In this document: piece by piece, positions 15,901 through 30,348 of the stretch
How the letters are laid out: each line of letters starts with the position of its first letter
Position numbering within the stretch: the first letter of the stretch is position 1
NCBI RefSeq assembly: GCF_020882245.1
Contig: NC_083597.1
Location: 57,576,152 to 57,640,151 of the forward strand
Reading direction: 5' to 3'
Source: Rhopalosiphum padi
Lineage: Eukaryota; Arthropoda; Insecta; Hemiptera; Aphididae
DNA length: 64,000 nucleotides
Program-made: the position numbers and the translations under genes
The notes under the pieces: generated by a model
What the model saw: only the letters and a program-made list of their open reading frames with translations
The model's database searches: none
What the model was told of the DNA's origin: nothing

Positions 15901-16434
15901 GGTTTTTGTTGTCACATTTCGCTCTCGTAATCCACAATAATAATATGAATTGCATTATTATTATATTATTTTGCAAGACGGAATCTACACACAAGCATAC
16001 GATGCATACGAACACAGCTGGTAACCTGCACATGGTGCTCAGAGGAGACATTAACACTAATTTAAAACGATATTATGTGGTCGCGTACGAAACAATAGAT
16101 TTATTATTTATACCTTATAATATATTATATAAGTATAATAAACAATACGTTTATTTAAAAAAATATATTTATAATAAATTATACATATTATATTAATATA
16201 GCGTATCTCAACGTATAATCGTACATGCTAAACTATTTGAATACAAAATGGTAATCATTAGTAAAATTTGAATTTTAAAATATTAACTTAAATTACCCAT
16301 ATTAAAAATATTTATTAAGAACTTTAAGAAGTATTTAATTTCAGTACATAAATTTTGTTGAGTTCGTATAAACCAAAAAATAATCTCATAATAATATGAA
16401 CTACAGTAATATTATGACTCTATAATATAATACA

Positions 16435-16640
16435 ACAAGGTGATTATTTTAAAGGTAAACACTTCTCCATTTTCTCAAAAACTAAAATATATTAACAAAT
16501 TATAAAAATTATACTATTATTTTTTATCGTTAACATTTTTTTAATTTTTACTTTTTGAATGACTATGACGTACATATTTTGTATTTCATATTTCATGTTT
16601 TGATATCTACCTACATAAAATTGAAATTAAAAAGTTTTGA
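16435..16640 (+). mobile_element. Possible end of a small TIR element (ACAAGGTGATT type)
   Basis: ACAAGGTGATTATTTTAAAG followed by ACTTCTCCATTTTCTCAAAA resembles dispersed ACAGGGTGATT-type element ends. No inverted partner was located, and the right limit is arbitrary. Confidence 0.3.
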
Positions 16641-19600
16641 TGAGCGGAATGTACCTAATGGCACACGAATACCACGCAAAATCTTGGTCTAATTCAGTTA
16701 GTTCAAATAAATTTTAAATAATTATGTACGCTGCCATTGAAAAAAGTAAAAAAATCAAAAATTATAATAACGATATGAAATTATAAAAATAAATCTTCTT
16801 TAAATAACTTTGTTTAGTAATGACTACGAATAATCGAAAAAAATAAATAATATTTGTATAAACGCATAAAAAAAAACTTATCAAAAAAATCAATATTTAC
16901 TATTAATCGCCTTGTCATCTAATCGTCGTCCCTAACTATTAGTACCTGCCATTAGTTACTGATGGGCATAAACACGGTGGCTAGGCAATTGACTTTAGCA
17001 TAATTATACAATAACATGTATGTATACATCAATCCAATAACCATATACATACATTATAATAATTATGAAACCATTGCTATGCTATAATTTATGTTTATAC
17101 TTTTGGATAATAATAATAATAATATCATAACGGATATCATAAAACGGTAGTTAATACAAGAGACACGGTTGTTATACATACTGTTAATAGTTCATAACAA
17201 TATTTTTGAATATAATATATTACATTACATTGCAACATCCGCCGTTATATATTAATATATTATACAAGATGAGATGATTGGTAATATTTTATTCGTGTAC
17301 CTATATGAGCGTATTGTTAGAGACATAATAATAATAATTATTCCAATAGAGAATCGATTTTCTGTGTTTTTAGACACAGAGTAATATATAATAATAATAG
17401 CATAATATCATAACACCCTTTTGAATAGGTATATATAACAAACTGACATTTTAACATCTGCACCGCACGTAAGTGCAACAATCCGATATTATTGTGTAAC
17501 GGCGCGCCGGCAAATTTATGTTCAAGTGTCGTGCAGTCGTGCCCAGACTAAAATAATATATAATAACAATTGCGTACACGAATTCTCGTTCTAATTAAGA
17601 AATCGCAAAGAACTGCGGAAAAAAATGTGGTATCTACCTATTATATTATACCACCCAACGATACAACGACGATTTAGTCGGTTGACCTGTCTATGTATTC
17701 GAAGTGAATAAGAAACAAAAAACGAAAAATGACGATTTATATGTAAAATATAATATAATCGTGTTCCGTACTATAATATATAATCAAAAAATTCGCAATT
17801 TATTATTTACAAACAATGTCAAAATCTTAACGATAAGTGAAACACTTGATTTGAAATTATTATTATTCTCGATGTCCCTGCAGCCGCACAAAAGTAATAT
17901 CTGTGGGTGGGTACTGGGTACATTATATATTATATTGTATAATAATTGGGTGTATTATAAATCATATGTCATAATATAAACGCGAATGCATTTAGTTTGC
18001 AGATTAATAAAATGTTTATTTCTAATGCCAGACGGGAAGAATAAAATATAACAACTGTTGCACAAAGTAACAGTGGTCTGGCGTGTTTTGATCGAAAAAC
18101 AAAATAAAAAAATAAAATTTTTGCGGAGGTTTGGATAATAATTTGTAGATGTATTACGATTATACCTGTATGTCTTGTACTTTATAATATCCGTCATCCA
18201 ATCGTGGGCACCCCCAACGCAGGTACCTACATATTAATATTATAACCCACGTTTAACAAATCAAGACTATGCGTATATAATATTATGACATTGAGCTTTA
18301 ACTGCGGAATATATACCATCCCGTGAAAAACTATTTAAAAATATTATAGTACCGCGACAGCAATTCATTGTTATGACCATAGAACTATATATAATGTTTA
18401 TACGTGGCATTATAATATAAGCGTGCATTAGGTAATCTTATATATTATTCGTACCTATTCGTTTGACCTATCGCCATTGTCCAGTGAACCGAAAATAACA
18501 GGTTAAAAATGTTGTTATAGAGAGATAAATATTAAGCGATGAATTAGTTAAATCGTTTTTATTTATAACTCTCGATACGTATTAACCGATTAAATCGTAA
18601 TCATTAATATAGTCCCATTAGGATAAAATCTAAATGATAATTTTAGAAATTCGCCAAAATATAATTTATTTTAAAATCCGCAGGTTGTACAAAAATACCT
18701 ATTTTTTCATCGAAATTTAAAATAGTAATAATTATTAATATTTTATAAATAACTGCGAAAAATATCGTTTAAAAAATAAAAAGTGATTCTTGTTTACATT
18801 CTATACAATTGCATACTGTAGGTTTTAGTTCATCCTACATGCTACTTGTATTCTTTAATAATGAATATTTTAGTAAAATTCTGATTTTTGTAATTTTCTA
18901 GTAGGTATGTATTGTGTACTTAAAATCTATATTTTACTGTGGTAACCTTCTTTTTTTTTGGGAGAATATATAAATTTCATATGAATTATCAAACAAATAA
19001 TTTTTTTAAATTTTGAAGCATTTAAATCAAAACAAGTAGTTTCTTAAATATAGGTATAGTATTATGTTAGGTATAGTTTAAATTAAACTTTATGTACTAA
19101 TAATAGCTAGGATATAATATATATAATCTTTAAAAAATGCAATCTTAATAATTGAAAAAATGAAGTTGAGCATGTCTGATAAATTACCTTATACGTATAT
19201 ATTACACGAATAAAATATTCTAACAAAATGTTCCGATGACGACAATGTAACAATGATAATAGTATCTATTATTATTATATTACGATTAAAGTCGCCGCGG
19301 AGACTTAAACGCTAGCAGCTATGGGCGCGTTTAGCGTCCTTGGCATTCAACTATTATGCAGTCGGAACGGGCGCCTAAGAATTTTTATACGTTTTTAAGG
19401 ACTCAAGCAAATGATTTTCGATTCAAGTACGCCCCACAATACCATAAAGCGTATTCAGCGTGACGACGATTACGACTCAACATATTAGAATGTCTACTAT
19501 AGGAAATAAGATACTATATTATATTACATATTTATCTCGTATAAACGGCCGCGGCAGTGGCTTTACACACATTATGATAAGAATATAATATGTTATTATT

Positions 19601-19879
19601 ATAAAATAATATGGGTTATAAAAATATATATTCTAGATTAATAGATCTATAACCCCACTTTGTCTCCGAAAAAAATGAATAAAAATAAATACGTCGCGAA
19701 CTGTATCTTGAATTTAAAGTACCCATATTAGCTCACGGGAAATTCGGGGTCTGTGTACCTCTTGTAGTGTATCTATTGGATATAGTATTTTGTATATAAG
19801 ATTCAAACTATTCGCTACTGTTTTGTTATCTCTAACAATAATTTGAAATTCTGATTAAAATTTATAAAAAAATACATTC

Positions 19880-20048
19880 ATTTCTATACATATATATACA
19901 TGACTTCGAATAAGTATTTTCATATGTAAATCATATATACACGTATCTTTTGATTCTGTGACCAATAGAAACCCTGAGTAAAAACACGGAAATATTCAAT
20001 TTTCGTGAGCCAAGACTAATAATTATTTTATGTGTGAATCACCCTATT
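19880..20048 (-). mobile_element. Possible end of a small TIR element (AGGGTGATTCACAC type)
   Basis: Read on the minus strand, the sequence starts TAATAGGGTGATTCACACA and continues through TGGCTCACGAAAATTG. That pattern resembles AGGGTGATT-type element ends. The partner end was not found, and the lower limit is arbitrary. Confidence 0.35.
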
Positions 20049-20793
20049 ATGGTACCCTATATATAGGGATCTCAAGGAATATGTGTGTAAAATGTATTAG
20101 TACCAATTGGCACAGAAGTTAAAAAGTCTATAAGCCCCACTTATTTAAACGTACATTAATTTGTATACATATACTCGTATAAAATTACACATATTATGGC
20201 TACAACAATAATGTGCATTATTTTTATATTATATATTATATTGTTTTGTTTTGAAATTATTACATCACACAGCCGACGCTATAAATCTCTCGCAGTCTTT
20301 AGATAATATAGGTGTACATATTATTATACTTATATTAATATATAATATACATATTATAGCGCGCGACTGGTTTCAAAATCTATTTTTCGCATCTCAAAAA
20401 GTTCTCATAGGTCGCGCGCCTCCCGCGCGAACACGTTCGTCGCCGACACCGCCGCCACAGACGACAATAAATATTCAGCTATTGGCCTGCACTCTATTGT
20501 GAGCTTATAGATTATAAAGAGATTTACGGTTTACGCACACATACATAATACTATATGCGCGCGTGTGTGTACCCGGTTCACGCCATCTACGTATATACGC
20601 GTACTTACATACGCGTGTGTCTTATACGTGTAGAAAAGAGTCCTGGTATAAATTGTCGCGATTCAAACAACGACTGTGGTTTCGTTATCGGCGCGGTAAT
20701 AATAATTGAGTTGAATTGGAAAGCGCGCATTCGCGCATGTGTGTATGTGTGTAGCAAGCGTATAAGGAAACAGAAGAACACGAGAAGGGCGAT

Positions 20794-20853
20794 GTGGAGG
20801 TAGTGGTGGCGGCGATGGTGATGGCGGGGTGGTGGTGGCGGTGGAGGAGGAGG
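20794..20853 (+). repeat. 60-bp G-rich (GGT/GGC/GGA)n tract
   Basis: The plus strand is almost entirely GG-plus-one-base triplets, with one run of four G. It contrasts sharply with the AT-rich surroundings. Many closely spaced GG pairs could form two-layer G-quadruplexes. On the opposite strand it reads as a proline/threonine-rich low-complexity frame, which is not evidence for a gene. Confidence 0.8.
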
Positions 20854-23134
20854 AAAAACAAATTGTGTACATATGGCCGAGAGAGTTCACTGACTTGCGG
20901 GAAGAGAATTCCAAAACCAGAAACGTTTCTTAGAAAATACATATACATAATATATATATGTAGATAGGTATATACAATATACAAATGCTAATTCGACTGC
21001 AATAATTGGGCGCCCAACTTTGTATCGATAATATATTCGGCTAGGTATATTATAAGGTATTTCTCCAAATATTATTGGATTCGGATTTTATGTAATTATA
21101 TATATTTTAATTTTCGTTACATCGCCTAAAACTTGTATACAATAAAAGTGTTTTTCATTTGAAAAATTAATTTTTGTTTAAATAAAAATTTGGTGTAATT
21201 ATTATACTATTATAATTGAGTTTTGGGATAAAAAGTGCTATATTCATTATTAGAACAATTCTCGTCGGATGAAAATAACACACGTTTTGATCATTTCCAT
21301 ATTATAATACATATATGTATGTGTATATATAAGTACTATACCTATATAGTTTATACATACAACACAGTTTATAATACACCCAAGCCGAAACCTCGCGGGC
21401 TTATAATATAATAATATTATGCGCGGAAAAAATAGCAATGTAGGCTTTTTAATACGCGTGTGTGTGTAAAATATAATTGTATGTATTAACTTGCGTGTTC
21501 CTTATCGCTAAGATTGAATTTACATGGAAACAAAGTTATAGATGAATAATATTATTAGAAACCTACATTTATGTATAATTATTTCAATCTATCTCCTTCC
21601 TCCAGCAGTCAGAATTGAACAAATTAATATACTATATAAGTTACTGTAAATTTAATATCATTATTATTATTATCATAATACGTGACGTAGGTGTCTCCGA
21701 AAAATGATGAATCAAAACACATTAGTAGTATAATTCTAAATATACATAATATAATACACTATAATATGCTGTAATTATTATCGTAATGTCGCGTAGGTTC
21801 AATCGATTAATGATGAACCTTTTACGAGACACAATAATAATGTAATTATTATGATATTACACATACAAAATACATACATATATATATAAAGTAATATTTG
21901 CTATCGAAATTGATTTGTATCTATACCATGACCATTATTAGGTATACCGGCGAAAAGCGTTGCGCATTACATAGCACGTACATAAATTTATTCTTAATTT
22001 TAATTCGCGTGTATATTTTTCCGGAAACGCACACTTTAAACAATATACCTAAGTAGTAGGTAGTACTCAAGTACCCAACACTTAATAACATTGTAGTACG
22101 CTACACTGTTCGCGTTAATTCTATTTCGTAAGGTCACTGCTTTGGTTTATCGTATTAATTTAATGGTAAATGGTAACACATTATTATTATACTGTCGCGC
22201 ACTCGCGATACTTATAATCAAATGCTAATTATTTCAATAATAAATGAAAATAAATGTTTTATATCAGAAAAAAACATAATAACAAGCATTAATCACTTAA
22301 TACGAATAAATCAGTGAAACAAGTATAGTATTGCGATGGATTATTAAGTAAACTTTATTTTATAATATTAAATCTTAACAAATTATAATAATTATTATTG
22401 CAGTATACAACCGTGGGTGTGTGGAACTTATAGAAAGTAGACAATGTGTAAAGGCAAAAATAATGAAAAGTGGGAATTTTGTGGAACTTATATTAAAAAA
22501 TAATCACAAGAGCACCCCTCTTTCACTCTAAATCCTTCAAATATTTAGATTAATTGGCTGCTTGGTATATATTGTTTAATTAAAAACCAAATATATAGAA
22601 AAATAAAAATTTAATAATAAAAATGTTTGGTTTACTATAGCAGTGGTCCCACGTCTGTACTATTATTGGCTGTCACATGAATTACATAATTAATCGTCTA
22701 TAGAAATATTAGATTTTTGAGGGAATAAAAACGCTACTGCAGCAGAACAAACGGACCATAATATTACATATTATATTATTATGTACTATTATGCCACCGG
22801 ATTTTCACACGAAACAATTTTTTTTTGTTATCAATCTTATGTGAAAGTTTCATGTCTCAATAGTAGAACGTATTATGTCTGTAATTTTCTGGGGTAATCT
22901 TCTAGGTGTATAGTTCTCGCGTGATTAGGTCGATAAATGTATATGTATGGTGTAAAACTCTTGTCACTATGAAACTTTTCACAATCTCGTTTGAATATTT
23001 TATTTTAGCTGTGTTTATATATAGAATATATATATATATATATATTTATACGATATCGAAACATTATAATGCCTAAACTATCAATAACTTATAATAATTC
23101 GTGTTAAGTGCACAATTCAAAAAATTATTATTAC

Positions 23135-23292
23135 CTGTATCCATCGAATCCTTCGTCGGACCCGTTCACCGTGAGTATCGGTGCCCGGGCGTAAGCTTTG
23201 GCCACTCGACGGTTTCTTTCGAGCACTATCACTTTGGCCCAAATCTCGTCGTCGATTTGCGTCCATTTATCTAACACTTCCTGAATGTGATC
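23135..23292 (-). CDS. Internal exon encoding the N-terminal part of an MH2 (SMAD) domain, Expansion-like
   Basis: This is a 158-bp minus-strand exon. The acceptor is a long T-rich tract ending TTCTCAG (AG at 23294-23293). The donor is ATACAG|GTAATA, with GT at 23134-23133. It enters in phase 0 and leaves in phase 2. Its 52 codons run from DHIQEVLDKWTQIDDEIW through LERNRRVAKAYARAPILTVNG to FDGY plus two bases of an Arg codon. The pattern W-x2-I...E-x-N-x-RV...A-x2-P-x-LTV-x-G matches the opening beta-strands of SMAD MH2 domains (for example W-x2-I-x4-ELN-x-RVGE...PSLTVDG). MH2 domains bind partner proteins. From memory, Drosophila Expansion is an MH2-only protein linked to receptor tyrosine kinase signalling in tracheal tube size control, and this peptide fits that lineage better than a receptor SMAD or co-SMAD. 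The rest of the domain must lie in exons further down the minus strand, and none was recognised in 1-23134. Confidence 0.92.
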
Positions 23293-24239
23293 CTGAGAAT
23301 AAAAAATAAAACCAAAAATAAATAAACAGTCAAAACATAATATACTACCACGATAATAAAAATGTATTCACCTACAATACGGGAGAATACTATATACCAC
23401 AAATAGCAATATACTGTATAAGTACAAACGCACGGACAGTTTAGTTGCGCCTAACAAATTAAAAATTGGATATCGTTTTAAGACGCGTATAATATTATAA
23501 TACTATTAATACTATTGGATTATACGTATATAAATATATATTATGTCGTACATGTGGTTTTAAACGCGCAAAACCACTCGGCCGTCACTAAACGCGCATA
23601 ACATTAAAGTCATGGAGTATATAATATGTATTATATGTATAGTGTATACTACCGCCAACGCACCCGATAGTTCGTATAATACACAAAGGTTGTCAACATA
23701 AATATATTTTTATGCTTTTTAACAGTCGGTAAGTGTGAAATTTTAAAGTATCCATATTGCAACAATTTGGGTTAATATGCCTGCTACTATTCAGATAGTT
23801 TTCAAGTATATAAGTAATAGTATAATGTAAAATTTTAACGAAATATTTTTAAAAAGAAATGAAAGTTGCACAGCATAATGCATAACCTGCTACGTAATAA
23901 TTAAAGCAATTAAAAATCACTACTTCTTTTTAACCCGGTTAAATGTTATATTGTTATAGCTCACTATTTAAACATTAACTTATAACTAACTAAAGGTTCT
24001 TAACTTTGCCATCTCTACCCACCGGGTAGCCAGCACAAAAATACCCATTGCGCTTTATTATCTTATAACACCCACGGAAAAAAAATCGTATTTAATCGTA
24101 CACGCGCGTGCCGTCCAACGGGAGCTAAATAATATCACGTACAAACAATCGATCGCGATAATAACAATATGTAATAATACATATGGTATACGATGGTTAT
24201 AGTATCGTATAATATATTATTATAATATAAATCGTAATG

Positions 24240-24630
24240 TGTACTATGCGGCCGGAGATTTCCGCACACATGCCGTAACAACTCCGTAAGTGCAATAATA
24301 TTAACTTGGCGGCGGCAACGCCCTAAATCAAATCCGCGCGCGCGTGTTACATAAAATGTACAACGAAAAAAAACACGATTTTTCCTCGACGACCTTGACG
24401 GTCGCGACTACATCGGGAACCGTGCGAGAAGGAGTGTGCAAGAGAAAGATAGCAAGAGAGAAAAAGCGAAACCGCACAAGTAATATAATATATATATATA
24501 TTAATATTATATAAATACAGTCGAGGCAGGCGGGCTAACCCCCGGGGGTCTGTTTCGCGAGATCCGTTCGGGCGTGGTACCGCAGCCGCCGACGACCTTG
24601 CCCCGCCGATCGCCGATCTGATTTAAATTA
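24240..24630 (-). promoter_or_regulatory. CpG-dense patch with GAGA-like words upstream of the MH2 exon
   Basis: This patch is much richer in GC and CpG than its surroundings. It carries AAGAGAAAGATAGCAAGAGAG (24430-24450 region) next to GC-rich sequence containing CCCCCGGGGG. It lies about 0.95 kb upstream, in minus-strand terms, of the phase-0 MH2 exon. That would suit an alternative promoter or enhancer. Function is inferred from composition and position only. Confidence 0.22.
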
Positions 24631-25040
24631 TTATTATTACTATAGCATAATAATGTGATATTAATGCACTACAATTTGGCCGATGGGTTGTTATTATTAT
24701 TATTATTATATTGTGGATTTCGTTTTTTTTTTTATAATTTTTCGCACTCTGCTCCCGTCACGTCATGTGTGTGCTTGTATGTATGTGTATATAATGTTAT
24801 ACAATTTGCGGCGTGAGATTAAAATTAGCATTTTTAAGCGAGAGCAAAACGCCCGGCCGTGAAGACAATTTTCGTTTCACGGTATTGTCGGTATTAGTAT
24901 TATTAATACGACGATATAATAATAATACGTACGCTTTATAATATTATGTTTGTACATAAAATATGGTTAATATTATAATACCCGAAGATTCTTATTAATA
25001 TTTATCGTGTATACCTATGGTATAGTGATCGCGCGATTCA

Positions 25041-25074
<34 letters not shown>

Positions 25075-25075
25075 G
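25041..25075. repeat. ATT microsatellite
   Basis: About 12 uninterrupted ATT units. Confidence 0.92.
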
Positions 25076-25728
25076 TAGGTATATGCGATAATAATCGAAT
25101 TATTACGACGATCCAACGCGCCGTGCAAAACGAATTATCGAAATCAAGATCCGTGTGCGGTCGGCGTGTACACTTTACACACAACGCGTAAGAATAATGG
25201 GCGGATTTGATTTTTTCCTTCGTTAATATCGTATTATATAGAACTTCGATAGTCCGAACGAATTCTGAGTCTCGAATACAAATGTTATCATCCGGATTAT
25301 ACTTTGCACTCTACAGACAATTTTATATAGATATTTGAATAACCGAGACATTTTGTTTCTCTGCACCTTTGTTAATGTTCTGATAACAAATTACAAGAAA
25401 ATAAAAAATCTAAACAGATAAACACAGAAAATTATGTAACAATAAAGACGTGTACAAATAATTAATAAAGCCGCGTTAATATAATTTTATTATTTTATTA
25501 TTCATAAATGAACTAAATTACAAAAAAAAAAAAAAGAAACCATTTTGAATACTTATAGAAAACTTCGATGAGCGCGAGAAGCCAGAAGGGATCCCAAATA
25601 GCGAAATTGTTGTAGTAAAAAAAATTAAATCACATACCATATGATATAATATACAGACGCATATTTTGATATATTGCTCCTATACGAATAATACAACATA
25701 TCTAGCATAATATTATATGTTATTAGTT

Positions 25729-25749
25729 ATTATTATTATTATTATTATT
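25729..25749. repeat. ATT microsatellite
   Basis: About seven ATT units. Confidence 0.85.
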
Positions 25750-26405
25750 TATTTATATGATAATATATACGCAGACGGTGTACGTATAACGGGATTCGTT
25801 TTACGATAAAATTTATTAAATTATGTTTTAGTCGTTGTCTCGTAGAAGCGAAATATATTTCATTAAAATACGCCTACGCTGACGCCGCGACTGCAGTAGG
25901 TTATATATATATAATATATGTATAGGCCTATACTCTGAGCCGTTGGATTTTATAACGGATAACGTTTTTTTTTATTCGATGAAATGGCGCGAAAGAAAAA
26001 ACTCGAAGGTAAATAATACGCAATATAATTTTATAATAGGTAAAAAAAATGAAATCGGCCGCGGCAGATCGTAGTCGTGGGTGCATTTGCAGGCGTGTTA
26101 CGCGTGTGCCGCATAATATAGACGACGATTACACGCACCGTGTTCCTATATAAGTCCGATCGTATAAACCACAGCTAATTCACGATCATACTACAATTAT
26201 ATTATGTCTTCGTTGTACTGCCATCGCAATAACGTATTTAATGTAATGTATAATAATAAAAGGCACCGCTCTGGGTCGCCGCCCCCGCGGCCTATACGAT
26301 ATACAATACGCGCATGCGTAATACAAATTTATTATTGTCGAGTTCGTGATATTTAAAATCCGGGCCGACTGCAGCACGACCCGATTTCCGCCTAGTCACA
26401 TAGAC

Positions 26406-26600
26406 CGGTGGTTCTCAACCTTTTTAAAATGCAAATCATCCCCAAATTATAGACGATTAATGTAATTTCCGTGACATCTAAAAATATTTTTCATGTATCT
26501 ACCGCCTCTTCGATTCTAAATAATCATTAGTTAGTGTCTCCTGGTTGCAGGTCTTTAGCGTGTTTTCGTCTACGGTAAGCTTCCGTTCTAAATTTTGGAT
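26406..26600 (+). mobile_element. Fragment of a hAT-type element (left end only)
   Basis: CGGTGGTTCTCAACCTTTTT near 26406 is a typical hAT terminus of the CAGTGGTTCTCAACC type. No inverted partner was found downstream, so this is probably a truncated, diverged copy. The right limit given is arbitrary. Confidence 0.4.
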
Positions 26601-29220
26601 TTAAATAAAGTGCATAGCTGCAGAGGCTCGTACACATTACACAAGCGTACCGTACAAATTATGCTATTTCTGACATACTTCCCTAAGTAGATGTTATGGA
26701 ATTCGCTATTATGAAACATGTTCTATTAATAATTTATTAAAAAGTATAGTAAAATTTGAATGTACCTATTATACGATTTTTAACAAATGGTATACGTTCG
26801 TGTATGATTGTTTTATAGGAGCATATTAACATGCATTTTTTAGAGTTTTTAAGGTCGTAAACATGTCCACTAATTTTCAACATTAAACTTCCGGTCTTTT
26901 AACGATCTCCACAAAGGTTGATGTCGTTGACACGAACACGACAGAAAGCCGAGGTACTTAATATTTCATATCGCTGTCGCCTACCGTTTCATATACTACC
27001 GTTTTCGCATAAAATAAAAATAATAATAATAATATATTAATATGTATATTATAATATGTGCTACTATCGTGGTGCACCGTTAAAATATAAAAACAACCGT
27101 GATATTATGGATATAATAATATGCCAATCGCCGACCATCGATGTGCGCCGATAAAAAACCCGTAACGCACTACAGCACGGCGCTCACGTATGCGTATGAC
27201 TTACGAGTGAAAATCCTATTAGAAAATGTGTTTGTATGTTAATCTACGGCGGTCATTGGACTTGAGGCAACGCGACAGCGACAATCGAATTTGTTTTCCA
27301 TTCGTCAGGTGTCCACTGGTCGAATAATACATGTTATTATTATTAAGTATTATTCTTGTCGGTGGCGTTCGTGTGCAATCTTTTTAAAATGTTTTAGGCA
27401 TAGGCCACACCTCACACATGCGCCCGCATGTCCAATTAATAACCTATCGGTGTAAATTAGGAATTCCTACTTCAATCTCATTATGCGACATAATATTATA
27501 CAATATTATCATCATCGTTTGAGCAGAGAATCCCGTTAATAGCTGTTTATAGCCAGAGAATGCGCATATCGCACCTATATATACTATCCATAGCCTTCCC
27601 GCGTAAAACGAAATGTAAAATTCCGTTGTCGATTGTGCGTAAACGCCAAAGCTCACCGCCAAGATAACTTGATTTATGTACGAACGGGGATAGTACACAT
27701 TATTATGATTATTATAGTTGTCGGGTTTCTCCTATAATATTCTAAATAAATTAATATCATTATTTTAAATGTTAACGTGCCGAAATTGATTTTTCACACC
27801 GGTTATAAGTGAATTTTTTGGAGAAAACAAAAACCGTTAGAAAATCCGAAAAAGCCGATAGCGTATTATACTGCCCATATGCACCTATTTTATACAGCAA
27901 AATGATAGGATTGACCCCGAGGTACGATCGCTTATTAAATAATAATTTATAATAAATTGTCGTGCGTAAAAATATTAATATGATATGTGATATGTATGTG
28001 TATATATATATACAATATACATATATACTGTATAAATATACAATCATACAAAATTAAAAATACTATCATAATATTCTCCAAAACAAAACTAACTAAACCT
28101 TTCAGATCGAATACACACCATTAACATCGTATGATATTACAGGTAAAGGAGATGATCGATAGTTGTATATTATGACGTATTATATTACCTGTGGGCTGTG
28201 GCTGTATATAATATAATATTATAGTTACGTATATTATGAATAAGATGTGTTTAAATATTATCATTTTCATACACAGGTAATAGCAACGAGCCAACAAAAT
28301 TATTATAAATAATCATGATAATATTATGACTATCCCAATAACCCCACAAGGAATATTACGAAAACGATGGCAAATAATATGTTAATTTTTATTTAAACAG
28401 GTACCTATGTCTAATTATCTGCAATTATTGGATGTCACTGTCCTTCAGATCGGGATTAAAAGAGATAATTTTACTAGCCGGATTGCGTTTTATCATTATA
28501 AAAAATATATGAATATAAATTACATCGATTGGCATATAAAATAATTACAATAGCAATATTCGAAAAAAATCTCTAATAATAACTCTTATTAGTATGAGTG
28601 TTAAATTGTTTAAATTGAAGATAATATATATACTAAAATTCTAATATTACACAATATTATATACACAAAGGTAATTGATGTAAGTACTACCTGTAGGTAC
28701 TGGTATAAATATTATATATAGACTATATAATATATATATATTATGCATACTGTCGTGCGTGAGAATATAAATCTGATCAACAAGAAAATATTACATATTA
28801 TATTATATTATTATCGTCACGACGACGTTCTTTGGACAAAGTTGAAGGATACAGATCCGAAATGATGATACACACGCGATCTATCAAAAAGCATTTTTCA
28901 GGTATAATAATAATAATATACAATATACATATTATTAGTTAATCGCGCGTATCACGCTTACGTATACAGCGTTTACCTACTTAGGCTACATATATATTTC
29001 ACAACGTGTCGGAGCGACAGATCATAACTTACTAAATGTATATTTAATAATATTATAATATGTGTTATTAAATTACAGGGTAAGCTGGCTGGGGTTATAT
29101 TATAATATAATAAGTGTATCAGCTAAGATATAATGATGATGCGTTATAACCACATGCATTTTGGTGTACTGCAACAATAAAACGGTCGTTATAGCAACAA
29201 GGGTGACTACTGTAAGGTAC

Positions 29221-29440
29221 ACAGGATGTTTCACGGTATGAGATGCATCATTAACAAAATATTTAGTTATTATTTAAGAATAGAATTTAAAGTAGTTAAT
29301 CACTATACCGCGTGACATAGGTGGTAATCAAAAAATAATAATAATAAACTTATTTTGAACAGAATAAAATAATATTTTTCTACCTATTATATTAACTTCA
29401 AACTTCTAGGGTTAAATATACTATTGTTTGTTAACTATGT
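29221..29440 (+). mobile_element. Possible end of a TIR element (ACAGGATGTTTCACGG)
   Basis: ACAGGATGTTTCACGGTATG follows GTAC and resembles the ACAGGGTGTTTCAC termini of insect DNA elements. There is no coding frame and no identified inverted partner. Confidence 0.3.
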
Positions 29441-30310
29441 TTAAAACGTTGTTTTAATTTATAAGTTATAACTAATTCAAGTTAATTTATCATATACTAA
29501 CTTACACACGTTTAATACTTTTCAATCTGTAGGTACTCACTATATATATACTCGGATCATAATATTATCATTATACCAACCTATATTAAAGAAAACGACA
29601 GTTTTTATCTCCAATCGGATGAAGACCGAAATGAAAGTTGTATTCGGCCGCGCGATGTATAAACCGCTCGCAGGTATGTATATTGGCATATATTATTTTA
29701 TGTAAAGATATTTACACACGCATATATATACATATTATGTGTACTGATGGCGAAACCTATCGATACACGTCATGTGCGAGTGACGTAATAATAATAATAA
29801 CAACATTGTATAGCGATTTGGGATGACCGCAAACGTTTAATAATCGAAATATTTAATACATAATATACATAGCGTGAACAATTATTGAAGAGATGATTGC
29901 GATACACTCAATATCATCGCAGACAATAGTATCTGAAAGCGCCGCCGTGACGTATAGACTTGAGAAATCGTAGTAGGTTTATAGAGGAAACTCGGCCTCT
30001 GATCGATGTATACGTGATTCAGTTTTCACGATAAACAATATTATAGAACACCGAATATGTTTGGTAAAATGGTGACCGTAGTCTGTAGTCGATATTCATA
30101 TTAATATTTTATATTATTATGTACTGTAATATTATGTGCAGCGAGTAGGTATATACAATGTTCATATACATATGTATATAAATATATGTGTAAAATACAA
30201 TCGTAAACACAAATTGGCAATTGCATAGATCCGTCCACATACTATCCATAAGACCATAATATGTATTTAGAACGCATTATTCTGTCCACGTCGCGAACCG
30301 TTTTGGCATA

Positions 30311-30348
30311 AAAAAAAAAATAAAATAATAATAATAATAATAAATAAT
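30311..30348. repeat. A-run and AAT microsatellite
   Basis: An A-run leads into an AAT repeat, with one AAAAT interruption. Confidence 0.85.

Larger units (their letters stand above)
9292..23134. other. AT-rich non-coding DNA, probably intron of the MH2 gene
   Basis: This stretch lies immediately downstream of the MH2 exon on the minus strand. I looked for a minus-strand exon that completes an Arg codon and continues the MH2 domain and did not recognise one. It contains remnants of TIR elements (about 12441-12945, 16435 onward and 19880-20048), a G-rich tract at 20794-20853 and simple repeats. No other gene is supported. Confidence 0.5.

Noticed and set aside
20055..20068. CCCTATATATAGGG perfect palindrome
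   Set aside because: Short AT-centred palindromes are common in this sequence, and nothing nearby gives it a role.
20663..20914. Minus-strand proline/threonine-rich frame
   Set aside because: It is produced by the G-rich trinucleotide tract on the plus strand, with no other support.
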